A stretch of 22,926 bases of DNA from Ardenticatenaceae bacterium (GTDB lineage: Bacteria > Chloroflexota > Anaerolineae > Promineifilales > Promineifilaceae): positions 1 to 22,926 of the forward strand of contig JACKBR010000067.1 of NCBI GenBank assembly GCA_020634495.1, read 5' to 3'. Below the pieces are notes generated by a model. It saw nothing but the letters and a program-made list of their open reading frames with translations. It searched no databases and was not told the DNA's origin. A program made the position numbers and the translations under genes. Shown piece by piece: positions 15,345 through 22,655 of this stretch (position 1 is the stretch's first letter; each line of letters starts with the position of its first letter).

Positions 15345-15378
15345 ACAAAAAAGGGTGAAAGCATAATGGCTTTCACCC
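15345..15378 (-). terminator. Terminator downstream of rplS
   Basis: Minus strand GGGTGAAAGC, 6-base loop, GCTTTCACCC, then TTTTTTGTTTTC. Perfect 10-bp stem, about 108 bp after the rplS stop; the gap contains one ACGGCCGT and no gene. Confidence 0.88.
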
Positions 15379-15485
15379 AGTTTGTGGTGCTAGATGTTAT
15401 ATCTTGTTGGCGGCACCCTTAAACCACGCCTGGCAGCCACCAGAAACTGTTGGTGATACGGCCGTTGCATGGTCAATATTTTATC

Positions 15486-15839
15486 CTAAAAAACCCGCTT
15501 TTCCCGCAGCCGGGCCGATTTACCCGTACGGTTGCGCAAGTAATAAAGCTGTGCGCGGCGCACATAAGCGTGACGATGAATATCAATCTTTTCAATTCGT
15601 GGGGAGTTCAGCAAAAAGGTACGCTCAACGCCAACACCATTTGAAGCAACACGACGAACGGTAAAGTTGCTGTTGTTTCCGCTGCGACGCATGCGAATCA
15701 CCGTACCGCGCACAATTTGGGAACGCTCGTTCCGCTCGCCAACATTAATGCGCACATGAACCGTGACATCATCTCCAACGCTTAATTCCGGCAGTGATTC
15801 ATTAACTTGATCAAAAGTTTTTAGTAGTAAATCAGACAT
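15486..15839 (-). CDS. rplS: 50S ribosomal protein L19
   Basis: 117 residues, normal length; sits at the 30S-50S interface. Family marks: LPELSVGDDVTVHVRI, ERSQIVRGTVIRMRRSG, NFTVRRVASNGVGVERTF, SPRIEKIDIHRHAYVRRAQL and YYLRNRTGKSARLRE. The ATG at 15839 follows GGAG at good spacing; the frame is open further upstream but runs through leader hairpins. It is not in the usual trmD-rplS operon here: its neighbours are a small unknown gene and the C26 peptidase. Confidence 0.97.
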   Translation of the reverse strand: MSDLLLKTFDQVNESLPELSVGDDVTVHVRINVGERNERSQIVRGTVIRMRRSGNNSNFTVRRVASNGVGVERTFLLNSPRIEKIDIHRHAYVRRAQLYYLRNRTGKSARLREKRVF

Positions 15840-15852
15840 AATTCCATCTCCA

Positions 15853-15945
15853 GCAGCTTTAGGCTGCGAATTTTTCAACTTTTATGCTCTGCCTAAGGCA
15901 GATTTTGTTTCTGTTTTCACATAAAGATAGCCCGCACGGCGGGCT
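15853..15945 (-). promoter_or_regulatory. Structured leader of rplS
   Basis: Three successive hairpins on the rplS transcript: AGCCCGC/GCGGGCT (15945-15929), TCTGCC/GGCAGA (15902-15888) and GCAGC/GCTGC (15867-15853), the last directly before the ribosome site. This resembles an autoregulatory ribosomal-protein leader; L19 leader RNAs are known in other phyla. Confidence 0.5.
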
Positions 15946-16042
15946 AGGAGGTGAAATATAACACGACAGCGGCAGACAAGCAAGCTATTTTACCGACTTT
16001 TTGCAACAGGTTTCTTGCCACTAAAAACGACCAAGAAGGAAT

Positions 16043-16069
16043 AAAAAAACTCCAACGTCATGTTGGAGT
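16043..16069 (-). terminator. Terminator of the 65-residue gene
   Basis: Minus strand ACTCCAAC, five-base loop, GTTGGAGT then a T-run (TTTTTTTATT). Confidence 0.85.
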
Positions 16070-16111
16070 TTTCGAGTTTTCAACGGTTTGATCGTTGATA
16101 AAGTGGGCGAA

Positions 16112-16309
16112 TTAGCCCGCTTTCTTTAGGACGGGCAAACCATTACGGCTTTCGGAAACAACATACCCGGCGGGTACAGCATCCAGGGAGCCTTCTTTAA
16201 CTTCTTTGGCGAAGAAGTAGATTGTTTGGGTACGGCCGTTTTTCAACGTTGTGTCTTTACGATGGAGATAATAGGTACGATCTTTTGAATTTGTAAAACT
16301 GTAAGCCAT
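16112..16309 (-). CDS. Small conserved-looking protein of unknown function (65 residues)
   Basis: The sequence (MAYSFTNSKDRTYYLHRKD, TIYFFAKEVKEG, VPAGYVVSESRNGLPVLKK) is basic, soluble and aromatic-rich, with a strand-rich pattern. I recall similar 60-70-residue proteins of unknown function in several phyla, always with the NSKG-YYLH start and GLPVLKK end; no function is known to me. It has its own strong terminator and an A/G-rich leader (AAGGAAGG before the ATG), so it is a real, probably well expressed single gene. One ACGGCCGT reads as Asn-Gly-Arg. Confidence 0.8.
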   Translation of the reverse strand: MAYSFTNSKDRTYYLHRKDTTLKNGRTQTIYFFAKEVKEGSLDAVPAGYVVSESRNGLPVLKKAG

Positions 16310-16516
16310 TTTTTCCTTCCTTGTGCAAAATAGAATTTCCGATCTGATTGGCTAAAAAAGTGTCAGAGCGGATTTTACTTTATGCCTCTGTAAATTTGCC
16401 ACGAGAGGCAACGGCAGACCATGTTAGAACAATATTGTTTAGTTGGCAAGGGATTGATCCTTAAAAACGGCCGTTTTCCTCCTGTAATCATGAAAAATTA
16501 AGGCAATCTCACCGCT

Positions 16517-16545
16517 TTGACGCCCCTTTTGTTGACTGTTATACT
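16517..16545 (+). promoter_or_regulatory. Promoter of proS
   Basis: TTGACG, 17-bp spacer, TATACT (16540-16545); the leader would be about 130 nt. Confidence 0.6.
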
Positions 16546-16603
16546 TCAACGCTGCTGTCAAACGCTTTGTAAGCTTGTTTGACAATTAATCCAGAAATTC
16601 ACA

Positions 16604-16666
16604 GCAAAGTGTGCAGAGATCGCAAAGTTTTTTCTGATTTTCCTTTGCGTCCTTGGCGCACTTTGC
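16604..16666. repeat. Nested stem-loop repeat in the proS leader
   Basis: GCAAAGTGTGC (16604-16614) pairs with GCGCACTTTGC (16656-16666; one G-U pair), enclosing CGCAAAG (16621-16627) with CTTTGCG (16643-16649). The CCTTTGCGTCCTTGGCG wording is a common intergenic repeat in environmental genomes (from memory). Confidence 0.6.
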
Positions 16667-16683
16667 GGTTAATAGGACTTTTT

Positions 16684-18412
16684 ATGCGTTTATCACAAGC
16701 TTTTGGCAAAACATTACGAGAAGCCCCCGCCGACGCCGAGATGGCCAGCCACCAGCTGCTGATCCGGGCGAATTTTGTACGGCCGTTAGGGGCTGGCATC
16801 TACACCTACATGCCCTTTGGCTACCGCGTTCTGCGCAAAATCTGGAACATCCTCGCCGAAGAAATAGACGCCATCGGCGGGCAGGAAATGTGGATGCCCA
16901 ACATCCACCCTGCCGCTACCTGGCAGGCCACCGGCCGCTGGGACACCGTCGATGTGCTCATGAAGGTCAAAGCAGGTGGCGGGCGCGAATACGCCCTTAG
17001 CGCCACCCACGAAGAAGTGGTGGTCGATCTGGCCCTGCGCGAGATTGAAAGCTACCGCGACCTGCCCAAGCTGGTCTACCACATCAGCAAAAAGTTCCGC
17101 GATGAGCCCCGCGCCCGTGGTGGCCTGATGCGTATGCGCGAATTCATCATGAAAGACGCCTACAGTCTGGATACCAGCGAGGAAGCCCTCGATCAGTTCT
17201 ACCCCAAGATGCTCCAGGCTTACTACAACATTTTTGAACGGGCTGGCACGCCCGCCGTGGCCATCAACGCCGACACTGGCGCAATGGGCGGCAAGACCTC
17301 CCATGAATTTGTGGTGCCTCACGAAGATGGCGAAGACACCTACATCACCTCCGAAGATGGCAGCTATGCCGCCAACGTGGAAGCGGCCGAATTCATCCGC
17401 GAGGGTGAAAAGCCCGCTGAATTGGCCCCGCTGACCAAAGTGGCCACCCCCGATTGCAAAACTATCGCTCAGGTGGCCGAATTTATCGGCGTGCCCACCA
17501 GCCAGACGCTGAAAGCGGTCTTTTACTGGTGGTCGCCAGCGGTGGGTCGAGAGATGGACGGCCGTTTCATTTTCGGTCTGGTGCGCGGCGATTTGGACGT
17601 CAACGAGGTCAAAATGGTCAACGCCTTAGGCGGCGGCGTGCTGCACCCCGCCACCGACGAGGAAATCAAGGCCGCTGGGGCAACCCCCGGCTACGCCTCC
17701 CCCATTGGTCTGGCCATCGCCCCCGATTTGCAATCCCCCGGCGTTTACGTCCTGGCTGATCTGTCCATTGAGGCGGGCGGCAACTTTGTGGTGGGGCCAA
17801 CGACGACGGCTATCACTACACCGGGGCCAACTACCCCGCGACCACGCCATCAGCAAAATGGCCGACATTGCCCAGGCAGACACGGGCCACAAAGCGCCCA
17901 ACGGTAGTCGGCTGGTGGCCCGCCGCTGCATCGAGGCGGGGCACTGTTTTAAGCTGGGCACGCGCTACAGCAAAGCCACCAACGCCACCTACCTGGACGA
18001 AAACGGCAAGCCGCAGCTCATCTTCATGGGCTCTTACGGCATTGGCCTTGACCGGCTGATGGCCACCATCGTCGAACTCCACCACGACGAGTACGGCATC
18101 ATCTGGCCCGACAGCGTGGCCCCCTACCAGATTCACCTGATGCACCTGGGCAAGGGCGACGACGTACGCGAAGCGGCCGAAACGCTCTACGCTGACCTCA
18201 CCCGCGCTGGCTACGAAGTGCTGTACGACGACCGGGACGGCAGTGCAGGCGTCAAGTTCAACGACGCCGACCTGATCGGCATCCCCTGGCGCATCGCCGT
18301 CGGCGGGCGCGGCTTGAAGGAAGGCAAGGTTGAGGTGAAACGCCGCAGCGAAAAAGACCGGCTGGATGTGCCGTTGAGTGAGCTGATGGCGTTTTTGGGT
18401 GAGAAGATTTAG
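16684..18412 (+). CDS. proS: Prolyl-tRNA synthetase, bacterial type, with two frameshifts
   Basis: Class II synthetase charging tRNA-Pro; about 576 residues when repaired, normal for the bacterial type with an inserted editing domain. The start ATG at 16684 follows AGGAC. Class II motif 1 (FVRPLGAGIYTYMPFG), motif 2 (KKFRDEPRARGGLMRMREF) and motif 3 (MGSYGIGLDRLMA) are present, with the editing domain about 220-390. After VEAGGNFVVG-type residues the frame shifts by one base at a G4 run (about 17796-17799) and again at a C4 run (about 17833-17836): adding one G and one C restores GANDDGYHYTGANYPRDHA. An essential enzyme with intact residues on both sides points to base-calling errors rather than decay. 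Confidence 0.9.
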
Positions 18413-18413
18413 A

Positions 18414-18441
18414 GATTGGAGACTGGAGATTAGAGATTTGG
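18414..18441. repeat. GATTGGAGACTGGAGATTAG-type repeat after proS
   Basis: Low-complexity GGAGA/GATT units begin right after the proS stop codon. Its 13-mer GATTGGAGACTGG occurs exactly, on the other strand, inside the adenine deaminase gene at 22038-22050. Confidence 0.7.
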
Positions 18442-18476
18442 ACGGCCGTTTTCCTGGGGGGAACGGCCGTTTTTTA
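18442..18476 (+). terminator. proS terminator built from two ACGGCCGT copies
   Basis: ACGGCCGTT (18442-18450), an 11-base loop, AACGGCCGT (18462-18470) then TTTTTT. The stem exists only because the palindrome is present twice. Confidence 0.7.
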
Positions 18477-18550
18477 TTACAAAGGAAAGGAGAAACCAAG
18501 AAACAAAGGTTTTCTTTGTGCCTTCCACCCTTCGTGCCTTCATATAAAAT
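18463..18550. repeat. Composite direct repeat, copy 1
   Basis: GAACGGCCGTTTTT followed by ACAAAGGA-type sequence and a core (18506-18550) AAGGTTTTCTTTGTGCC then TTCCACCCTT and CATATAAAAT. The core matches copy 2 (19032-19076) in 43 of 45 bases. Confidence 0.8.
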
Positions 18551-18593
18551 AAATGGCGTTTAGCAAACGACTTTTTCCAGGAGCAACGCAGAA

Positions 18594-18998
18594 ATGTCCC
18601 AAAAGGTGCTGTCTATTTGTGGCTCAATGGATTTTATTGACGAGATGGAAACAATCGCCGCCGAGCTAACTGCGGCGGGCTGGATTGTTTTAACGCCGCA
18701 GCGGGCCGAGGCGGGCTTTCGCTGGGAAGATTTGAGCGCGGCGGAGCGCATTCAGCGCAAAAAAGCGTACATTGATGCGCATCTGGAGAATATTCGGCGG
18801 TCAACGGCCGTTCTCATTGCCAACTACCCAAAAAACGGCATCAACGGCTACATCGGAGCCAACACGCTCATGGAAGCGGCGATGGCCTACACGCTGGGAG
18901 TGCCAGTCTATTTTCTGTTTCCTATTGGGGCACAGGGGTGTCAGTTGGAGGCAGAGAGTATTGCGAGTGGAGTGTGGAACGGCCGTTTTTCGTTATAA
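18594..18998 (+). CDS. Nucleoside 2-deoxyribosyltransferase-like protein
   Basis: 134 residues, soluble. The N-terminal strand KVLSICGSMDF and the region STAVLIANYPKNGINGYIGANTLMEAAMAYTLG are typical of the nucleoside deoxyribosyltransferase-like / DUF4406 superfamily, in which the second stretch holds the active-site Glu (TLMEAAMAY). Substrate unknown. The C-terminus (GVWNGRFSL) is encoded by an ACGGCCGTTTTT copy and differs from the usual family ending, so the 3' end may have been replaced by the repeat. The gene is bracketed by two composite direct repeats. The ATG at 18594 has only a weak ribosome site (AGGAGCAACG upstream). Confidence 0.75.
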   Translation: MSQKVLSICGSMDFIDEMETIAAELTAAGWIVLTPQRAEAGFRWEDLSAAERIQRKKAYIDAHLENIRRSTAVLIANYPKNGINGYIGANTLMEAAMAYTLGVPVYFLFPIGAQGCQLEAESIASGVWNGRFSL

Positions 18999-19076
18999 GC
19001 GAATCTTTTATGACAAAGGAACAAAGAAACCAAGGTTTTCTTTGTGCCTTCCACCCTTTGTGCCTTCGTATAAAAT
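18979..19076. repeat. Composite direct repeat, copy 2
   Basis: Same order as copy 1: GAACGGCCGTTTTT (covering the end of the preceding gene), ACAAAGGAACAAAGAAACC, and the 45-bp core at 19032-19076. Confidence 0.8.
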
Positions 19077-19095
19077 TTACCAAACTGTGCCCCGA

Positions 19096-19500
19096 CTAAA
19101 CAGTCAGGTGGGTAACCAAAATTTGGGGGACATGTAAAAAGTGCGCGTCAGCGGTGAGGAGGGTAGCCCCATGCTCCATTGCCAGGGCAGCAATCCAGAG
19201 GTCGTTGGTGGGGATGGGACGGCCGTTTCCTCGCAAATAAGCATAAATGACAGCGTAGCGAACGGCCGTTTCACCAGTTACCGGAGCCAAAGCGACACGC
19301 GGGCTGGCTAAAAATGCATCCAACTCCTGCCGATTTTGCTCTCGCTTACTGCCTACTTCAAAACCAGCCCAAAGTTCACCCAAAACGATGGTTGGTAGCA
19401 AAACTTCAGGGGATTTCCGCAAAGCGATAGCGGCTTCTTCATTTCCTCGCTTAAACTGTGCATAGGCAGATGTATCCAGCATTAAGCTGCTCAAGACCAC
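19096..19500 (-). CDS. vapC: PIN-domain ribonuclease toxin, VapC type
   Basis: 134 residues. PIN catalytic acids: Asp in LMLDTSAYAQF, Glu in IVLGELWAGF, Asp in IPTNDLWIAALA and Asp in LLTADAHF. VapC toxins cleave tRNA or rRNA. GTG start at 19500 overlaps the end of vapB by 10 bases, so translation is coupled. Two ACGGCCGT copies (19219, 19262). Confidence 0.88.
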   Translation of the reverse strand: MVLSSLMLDTSAYAQFKRGNEEAAIALRKSPEVLLPTIVLGELWAGFEVGSKREQNRQELDAFLASPRVALAPVTGETAVRYAVIYAYLRGNGRPIPTNDLWIAALAMEHGATLLTADAHFLHVPQILVTHLTV

Positions 19501-19751
19501 ATCTCCGCATCAATTTGTCGTTGGGCATCCAGGTTATTGGCAAACTCAGCAAACTCAGCCTCTGTCCAGGTACCAGCCAGAGCATCTAAATCATCAAATT
19601 CCTGTTCTGGCAAACTGCCTGCCGCCAGCCCAACAGATTCTTTAATCAGGTGCAGCACATACCGATTCATGCTCACCCCCTGCTGATTTGCCTTGTTTTG
19701 CAGCGTCTGATGCAATTTCTCGTCCACACCACGGATCGTTAGCTGTTTCAT
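19491..19751 (-). CDS. vapB: Antitoxin, VapB/FitA type (ribbon-helix-helix)
   Basis: 86 residues from the ATG at 19751, which follows GGAGGTGAG; longer frames upstream run through the operator. The N-terminus MKQLTIRGVDEKLHQTLQNK then ANQQGVSMNRYVLHLIKE is a FitA-like ribbon-helix-helix DNA-binding domain; the acidic C-terminus (EQEFDDLDAL, EAEFAEFANNLD) would wrap around the toxin. Autorepression at the adjoining palindrome is expected. Confidence 0.88.
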   Translation of the reverse strand: MKQLTIRGVDEKLHQTLQNKANQQGVSMNRYVLHLIKESVGLAAGSLPEQEFDDLDALAGTWTEAEFAEFANNLDAQRQIDAEMWS

Positions 19752-19766
19752 AATCTCACCTCCAAA

Positions 19767-19800
19767 AATGAATGCATATAATGACATTATAATGAATGCA
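19767..19800. promoter_or_regulatory. vapBC promoter/operator
   Basis: Central palindrome ATAATG-A-CATTAT (19778-19790) between two exact direct repeats AATGAATGCA (19767-19776 and 19791-19800). It contains TATAAT on the minus strand. Probable VapB binding site. Confidence 0.6.
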
Positions 19801-19888
19801 CATTTCGCAGTCAACCGACGCTTCACGGTTTTTTCTTTTTCATATAAAATAAGGTTAATACTGTTTCAAAGTGCAGTTTGCAATAATA

Positions 19889-20653
19889 ATGACCTCTAAA
19901 ACCATTGGACAGAAAGAAATTCAAGAACGTTTAGCTTCATATCTAGAGCCGCGCTTTCTCTATTCGATACGAGCTAAAATTGAGACTTTATTGGTAACTG
20001 CTGTTCTAGGCGGACCGCTTATTCTGCTATTTGCTTACATGGGCAGAGCTGGGCGCACAACTCTTTGGCCACTATTTGCGGTTCTTGGGAGCATGATTTG
20101 TTGGGCACTGTTTATTGGCATCGCTCATCGTTCCATTTCTGAAGAAACTTTTTTAGCTTTATCTTCCGATGAGCGGATGCATCGGTTATTTTATGAATCT
20201 TTTTGGTGGCGACTTTATCAGGGTGGATCTGCAATTATCATATCTGCTGTAATCGTCTGGGGCGTAGCAGAAATCATGATACGGTTTGAGTTCACCTCAT
20301 TATTACTTTTCTTTTTAGGTGCGTATTTTCTTTTCTTGCTTTTTTGCCTTATCAAACACCGTTGGATTGCTAAGATTTTTGCAGAAGGAAATGAAAAACA
20401 TAAATGGCTCAAACCGCTTATAACTATTACCTTTGGCATAGCTGGCATAATGCCAATTTTGGGAGGTATAGCTCGAACCTTTCAAGTCTCAATGGGGATT
20501 GAAGCCACTCAACAACTTTTTGCACCTATACTAACTGCTAGCATGTTACTACTTGCTTCAACTATCCTGATTTTAGGTGTACTTGCTTTTCTTATTGCAC
20601 ATGCACAATATCAGTCATGGAAGCAAGGTAGAATTGACATTTTCACACCATAG
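19889..20653 (+). CDS. Six-helix membrane protein of unknown function
   Basis: 254 residues from the ATG at 19889 (a GTG 18 bases earlier is equally open; no clear ribosome site for either). A charged N-terminal helix (about 1-40) precedes two hydrophobic segments, then after a soluble loop four more (IIISAVIVWGVAEIM; SLLLFFLGAYFLFLLFCLI; ITITFGIAGIMPILGG; LTASMLLLASTILILGVLAF). No family recognised. AT-rich compared with neighbours, no ACGGCCGT copy, next to a toxin-antitoxin pair: possibly acquired. Confidence 0.65.
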   Translation: MTSKTIGQKEIQERLASYLEPRFLYSIRAKIETLLVTAVLGGPLILLFAYMGRAGRTTLWPLFAVLGSMICWALFIGIAHRSISEETFLALSSDERMHRLFYESFWWRLYQGGSAIIISAVIVWGVAEIMIRFEFTSLLLFFLGAYFLFLLFCLIKHRWIAKIFAEGNEKHKWLKPLITITFGIAGIMPILGGIARTFQVSMGIEATQQLFAPILTASMLLLASTILILGVLAFLIAHAQYQSWKQGRIDIFTP

Positions 20654-20702
20654 GTACCAGATAATCATCCAAACGATTCTTAGTCTAATCAACTGTAATT
20701 CC

Positions 20703-20711
20703 TGTTATAAT
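20703..20711 (+). promoter_or_regulatory. Extended -10 promoter before adenine deaminase
   Basis: TGTTATAAT, a perfect extended -10; no convincing -35. The leader would be about 110 nt and carry the stem-loop at 20740-20803. No purine riboswitch is recognisable. Confidence 0.5.
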
Positions 20712-20739
20712 ACCCGCCAATTCTCACTATAACTGAACC

Positions 20740-20803
20740 AAGTGCCAGGCACGGGGCAAACGGTCTTAGCCTACTGAAAACCTGCGCCCCGTGCCTGGCA
20801 CTT
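20740..20803. repeat. 18-bp perfect inverted repeat in the adenine deaminase leader
   Basis: AAGTGCCAGGCACGGGGC (20740-20757) and GCCCCGTGCCTGGCACTT (20786-20803), each arm itself partly palindromic (GTGCCAGGCAC). Followed by TT, so it may act as leader terminator; the wording is that of a mobile REP/MITE-like repeat. Confidence 0.7.
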
Positions 20804-20825
20804 TTACCCAATTGTGGAGGGCACG

Positions 20826-22634
20826 ATGACAAGTAGACAACCGTGGCACGCTGTAGCAACCAATCTCGTAGATGTAGCAATGGGGCGGCAAAGTGCCGAT
20901 CTTGTCATCCAAAACGGCCGTTGGGTTAACGTCCACAGCGGCGAAATCATCCCTCAAACTGACGTGGCCGTGAAAGACGGCCGTATCGCTTACGTCGGCC
21001 CGGATGCCAGCCACACCATCGGGGAAATGTGCACACAGATTATTGCGGGGAACGGCCGTTACCTCATCCCTGGCCTGTGCGGATGCCCACATGCACGTCG
21101 AAAGCGGCATGGTTACCGTCACCGAGATTTGCCCGCGCCGTCATCCCCCACGGCACCACCAGCATGTTCATCGACCCCCACGAAATTGCCAACGTCCTCG
21201 GCCTGCCTGGCGTCAAGCTGATGCACGACGAAGCGCAAACGCTGCCCGTCAACGTCTACGTGCAGATGCCCAGCTGCGTGCCCAGCGCTCCCGGCCTGGA
21301 AACGCCGGCGCGTCCATCGGCCCCGCCGAAGCGGTTGAGGCGATGCAGTGGCCCGGCATCATTGGCCTGGGGGAGATGATGAACTTCCCGGCGTCTTCAC
21401 GCGAGCGACGACAAGATGCACGCCGAGATGGCGGAAACGATGAAGGCGGGCAAAGGTGATTGGCGGTCATTATGCCTCGCTGGATTTGGGATTGCCGTTC
21501 TCGGTTACGTCGCGGGCGGCCCAGCCGACGACCGCGAAGGCACGCGCATGGAAGATGCCATCGCCCGCGTGCGCCAGGGCATGAAAGCCATGTGCGCCTC
21601 CGGCTCCGCCCTGGTACGACGTGGCCAGCCAGGTGAAAGCGATCACCGAACAAGGGCTGGACAGCCGCAACTTCATCCTCTGCACCGACGACAGCCACTC
21701 CGGCACGCTGGTCCACGACGGCCACATGAACCGCGTCGTGCGCCACGCCATCGCCCAAGGACTCAAGCCCATCACCGCCATCCAGATGGCCACGCTCAAC
21801 ACCGCCCAACATTTTGGCGTGGAAAAAGATGTCGGCTCGATTACCCCCGGTCGCTATGCCGACATCGTCATCAGCAGCGATTTGGTGACGCTGCCCGTTG
21901 AGCTGGTGATTGCGAATGGGGAGATTTTGGCCCAGGATGGGCAGCTCACCACTGACCTGCCCGCCTACAGCTACCCCGACTTTGCCAAAAACACCATCAA
22001 ACTCGGCAAAAAACTAACCCGTCAAAGCTTCGATATTCCAGTCTCCAATCTCCAATCCCCAGTCTCCACAGCAAAAGTCCGCACAATTGGCGTAGTAGAA
22101 AATCAGGCCCCCACCCGCGCCGAAGAGCGTGTTTTACCTGTCGAAGAGGGGGTTGTGCAGCTTGACACGCGAATTGATGTCGCCCAGATTGCCCTGGTGG
22201 AGCGCCATCGTGGCACGGGCGGTGTGGTCAACGGCTTTGTCACCGGCTTTGGCTTCAACACGCGCTGCGGCATTGCCACCACCGTGGCCCACGACAGCCA
22301 TCACATGATTGTGGTGGGCACCAGCAAAACCAACATGGCCCTGGCCGCGAATCGGCTGGGCGAAGTGGGTGGTGGCGTGGTCGTCTTCAAAGAGGATGAG
22401 GAGATTGCCCTGGTGGAACTGCCCATCGCCGGACTAATGTCCAACGAGCGGGCCGAGATTGTAGCGGAGAAAGCAGCCCGCATGGTGGCGGCGATGGCCG
22501 AATGTGGCTGCACGCTCAACAACGCCTACATGCAGCTCAGCCTGCTGGCCCTCGTCGTCATCCCCGACCTGCGCATCTCCGATTTAGGCCTGGTGGACGT
22601 CAATAAATTTGAGATTGTACCGCTTTTTCTGTAG
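20826..22634 (+). pseudogene. ade: Adenine deaminase, broken by ten single-base indels
   Basis: Converts adenine to hypoxanthine and ammonia (metal-dependent amidohydrolase). Start ATG at 20826 after GGAGGG. The metal motif DAHMHVESGM, the HGTTSMFIDPHEIANVLG region and the adenine deaminase C-terminal domain (TVAHDSHHMIVVG, CTLNNAYMQLSLLALVVIPDLR) are all readable. Between 21081 and 21611 conservation moves through all three frames: extra bases near 21081, 21127, 21455, 21600 and 21610; missing bases near 21304, 21389, 21402, 21504 and 21592. The net change is zero and the original frame returns. Residues remain family-like throughout, so sequencing error is more likely than decay. An in-frame repeat adds about ten residues at 22038-22068. 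Confidence 0.88.
22038..22068. repeat. In-frame copy of an intergenic repeat inside adenine deaminase
   Basis: CCAGTCTCCAATCTCCAATC then CCCAGTCTCCA reads as PVSNLQSPVST between the central and C-terminal domains. It shares an exact 13-mer with the repeat after proS. Confidence 0.75.
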
Positions 22635-22655
22635 GTCAATTTTATAAAATTGACC
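22634..22655. terminator. Palindromic bidirectional terminator candidate
   Basis: A perfect 22-bp palindrome with half-site GGTCAATTTTA covers the stops of the converging adenine deaminase and transposase genes. Confidence 0.5.

Larger units (their letters stand above)
16310..16683. other. Divergent region before proS
   Basis: 374 bp without a gene. It contains ACGGCCGT in the longer palindrome AAAACGGCCGTTTT (16464-16477), a good promoter (16517-16545) and a nested stem-loop (16604-16666) that is an intergenic repeat of the TTTGCGTCCTTGGCG type. Confidence 0.6.

Noticed and set aside
16579..16683. N-terminal extension of prolyl-tRNA synthetase
   Set aside because: The extension runs through an intergenic stem-loop repeat; the family start MRLSQAF lies at 16684 after AGGAC.
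17831..18499. 222-codon minus-strand frame opposite proS
   Set aside because: Antisense shadow of a well-conserved synthetase domain.
20654..20825. Purine riboswitch before adenine deaminase
   Set aside because: No three-way junction or conserved loop motifs; only a long simple inverted repeat.
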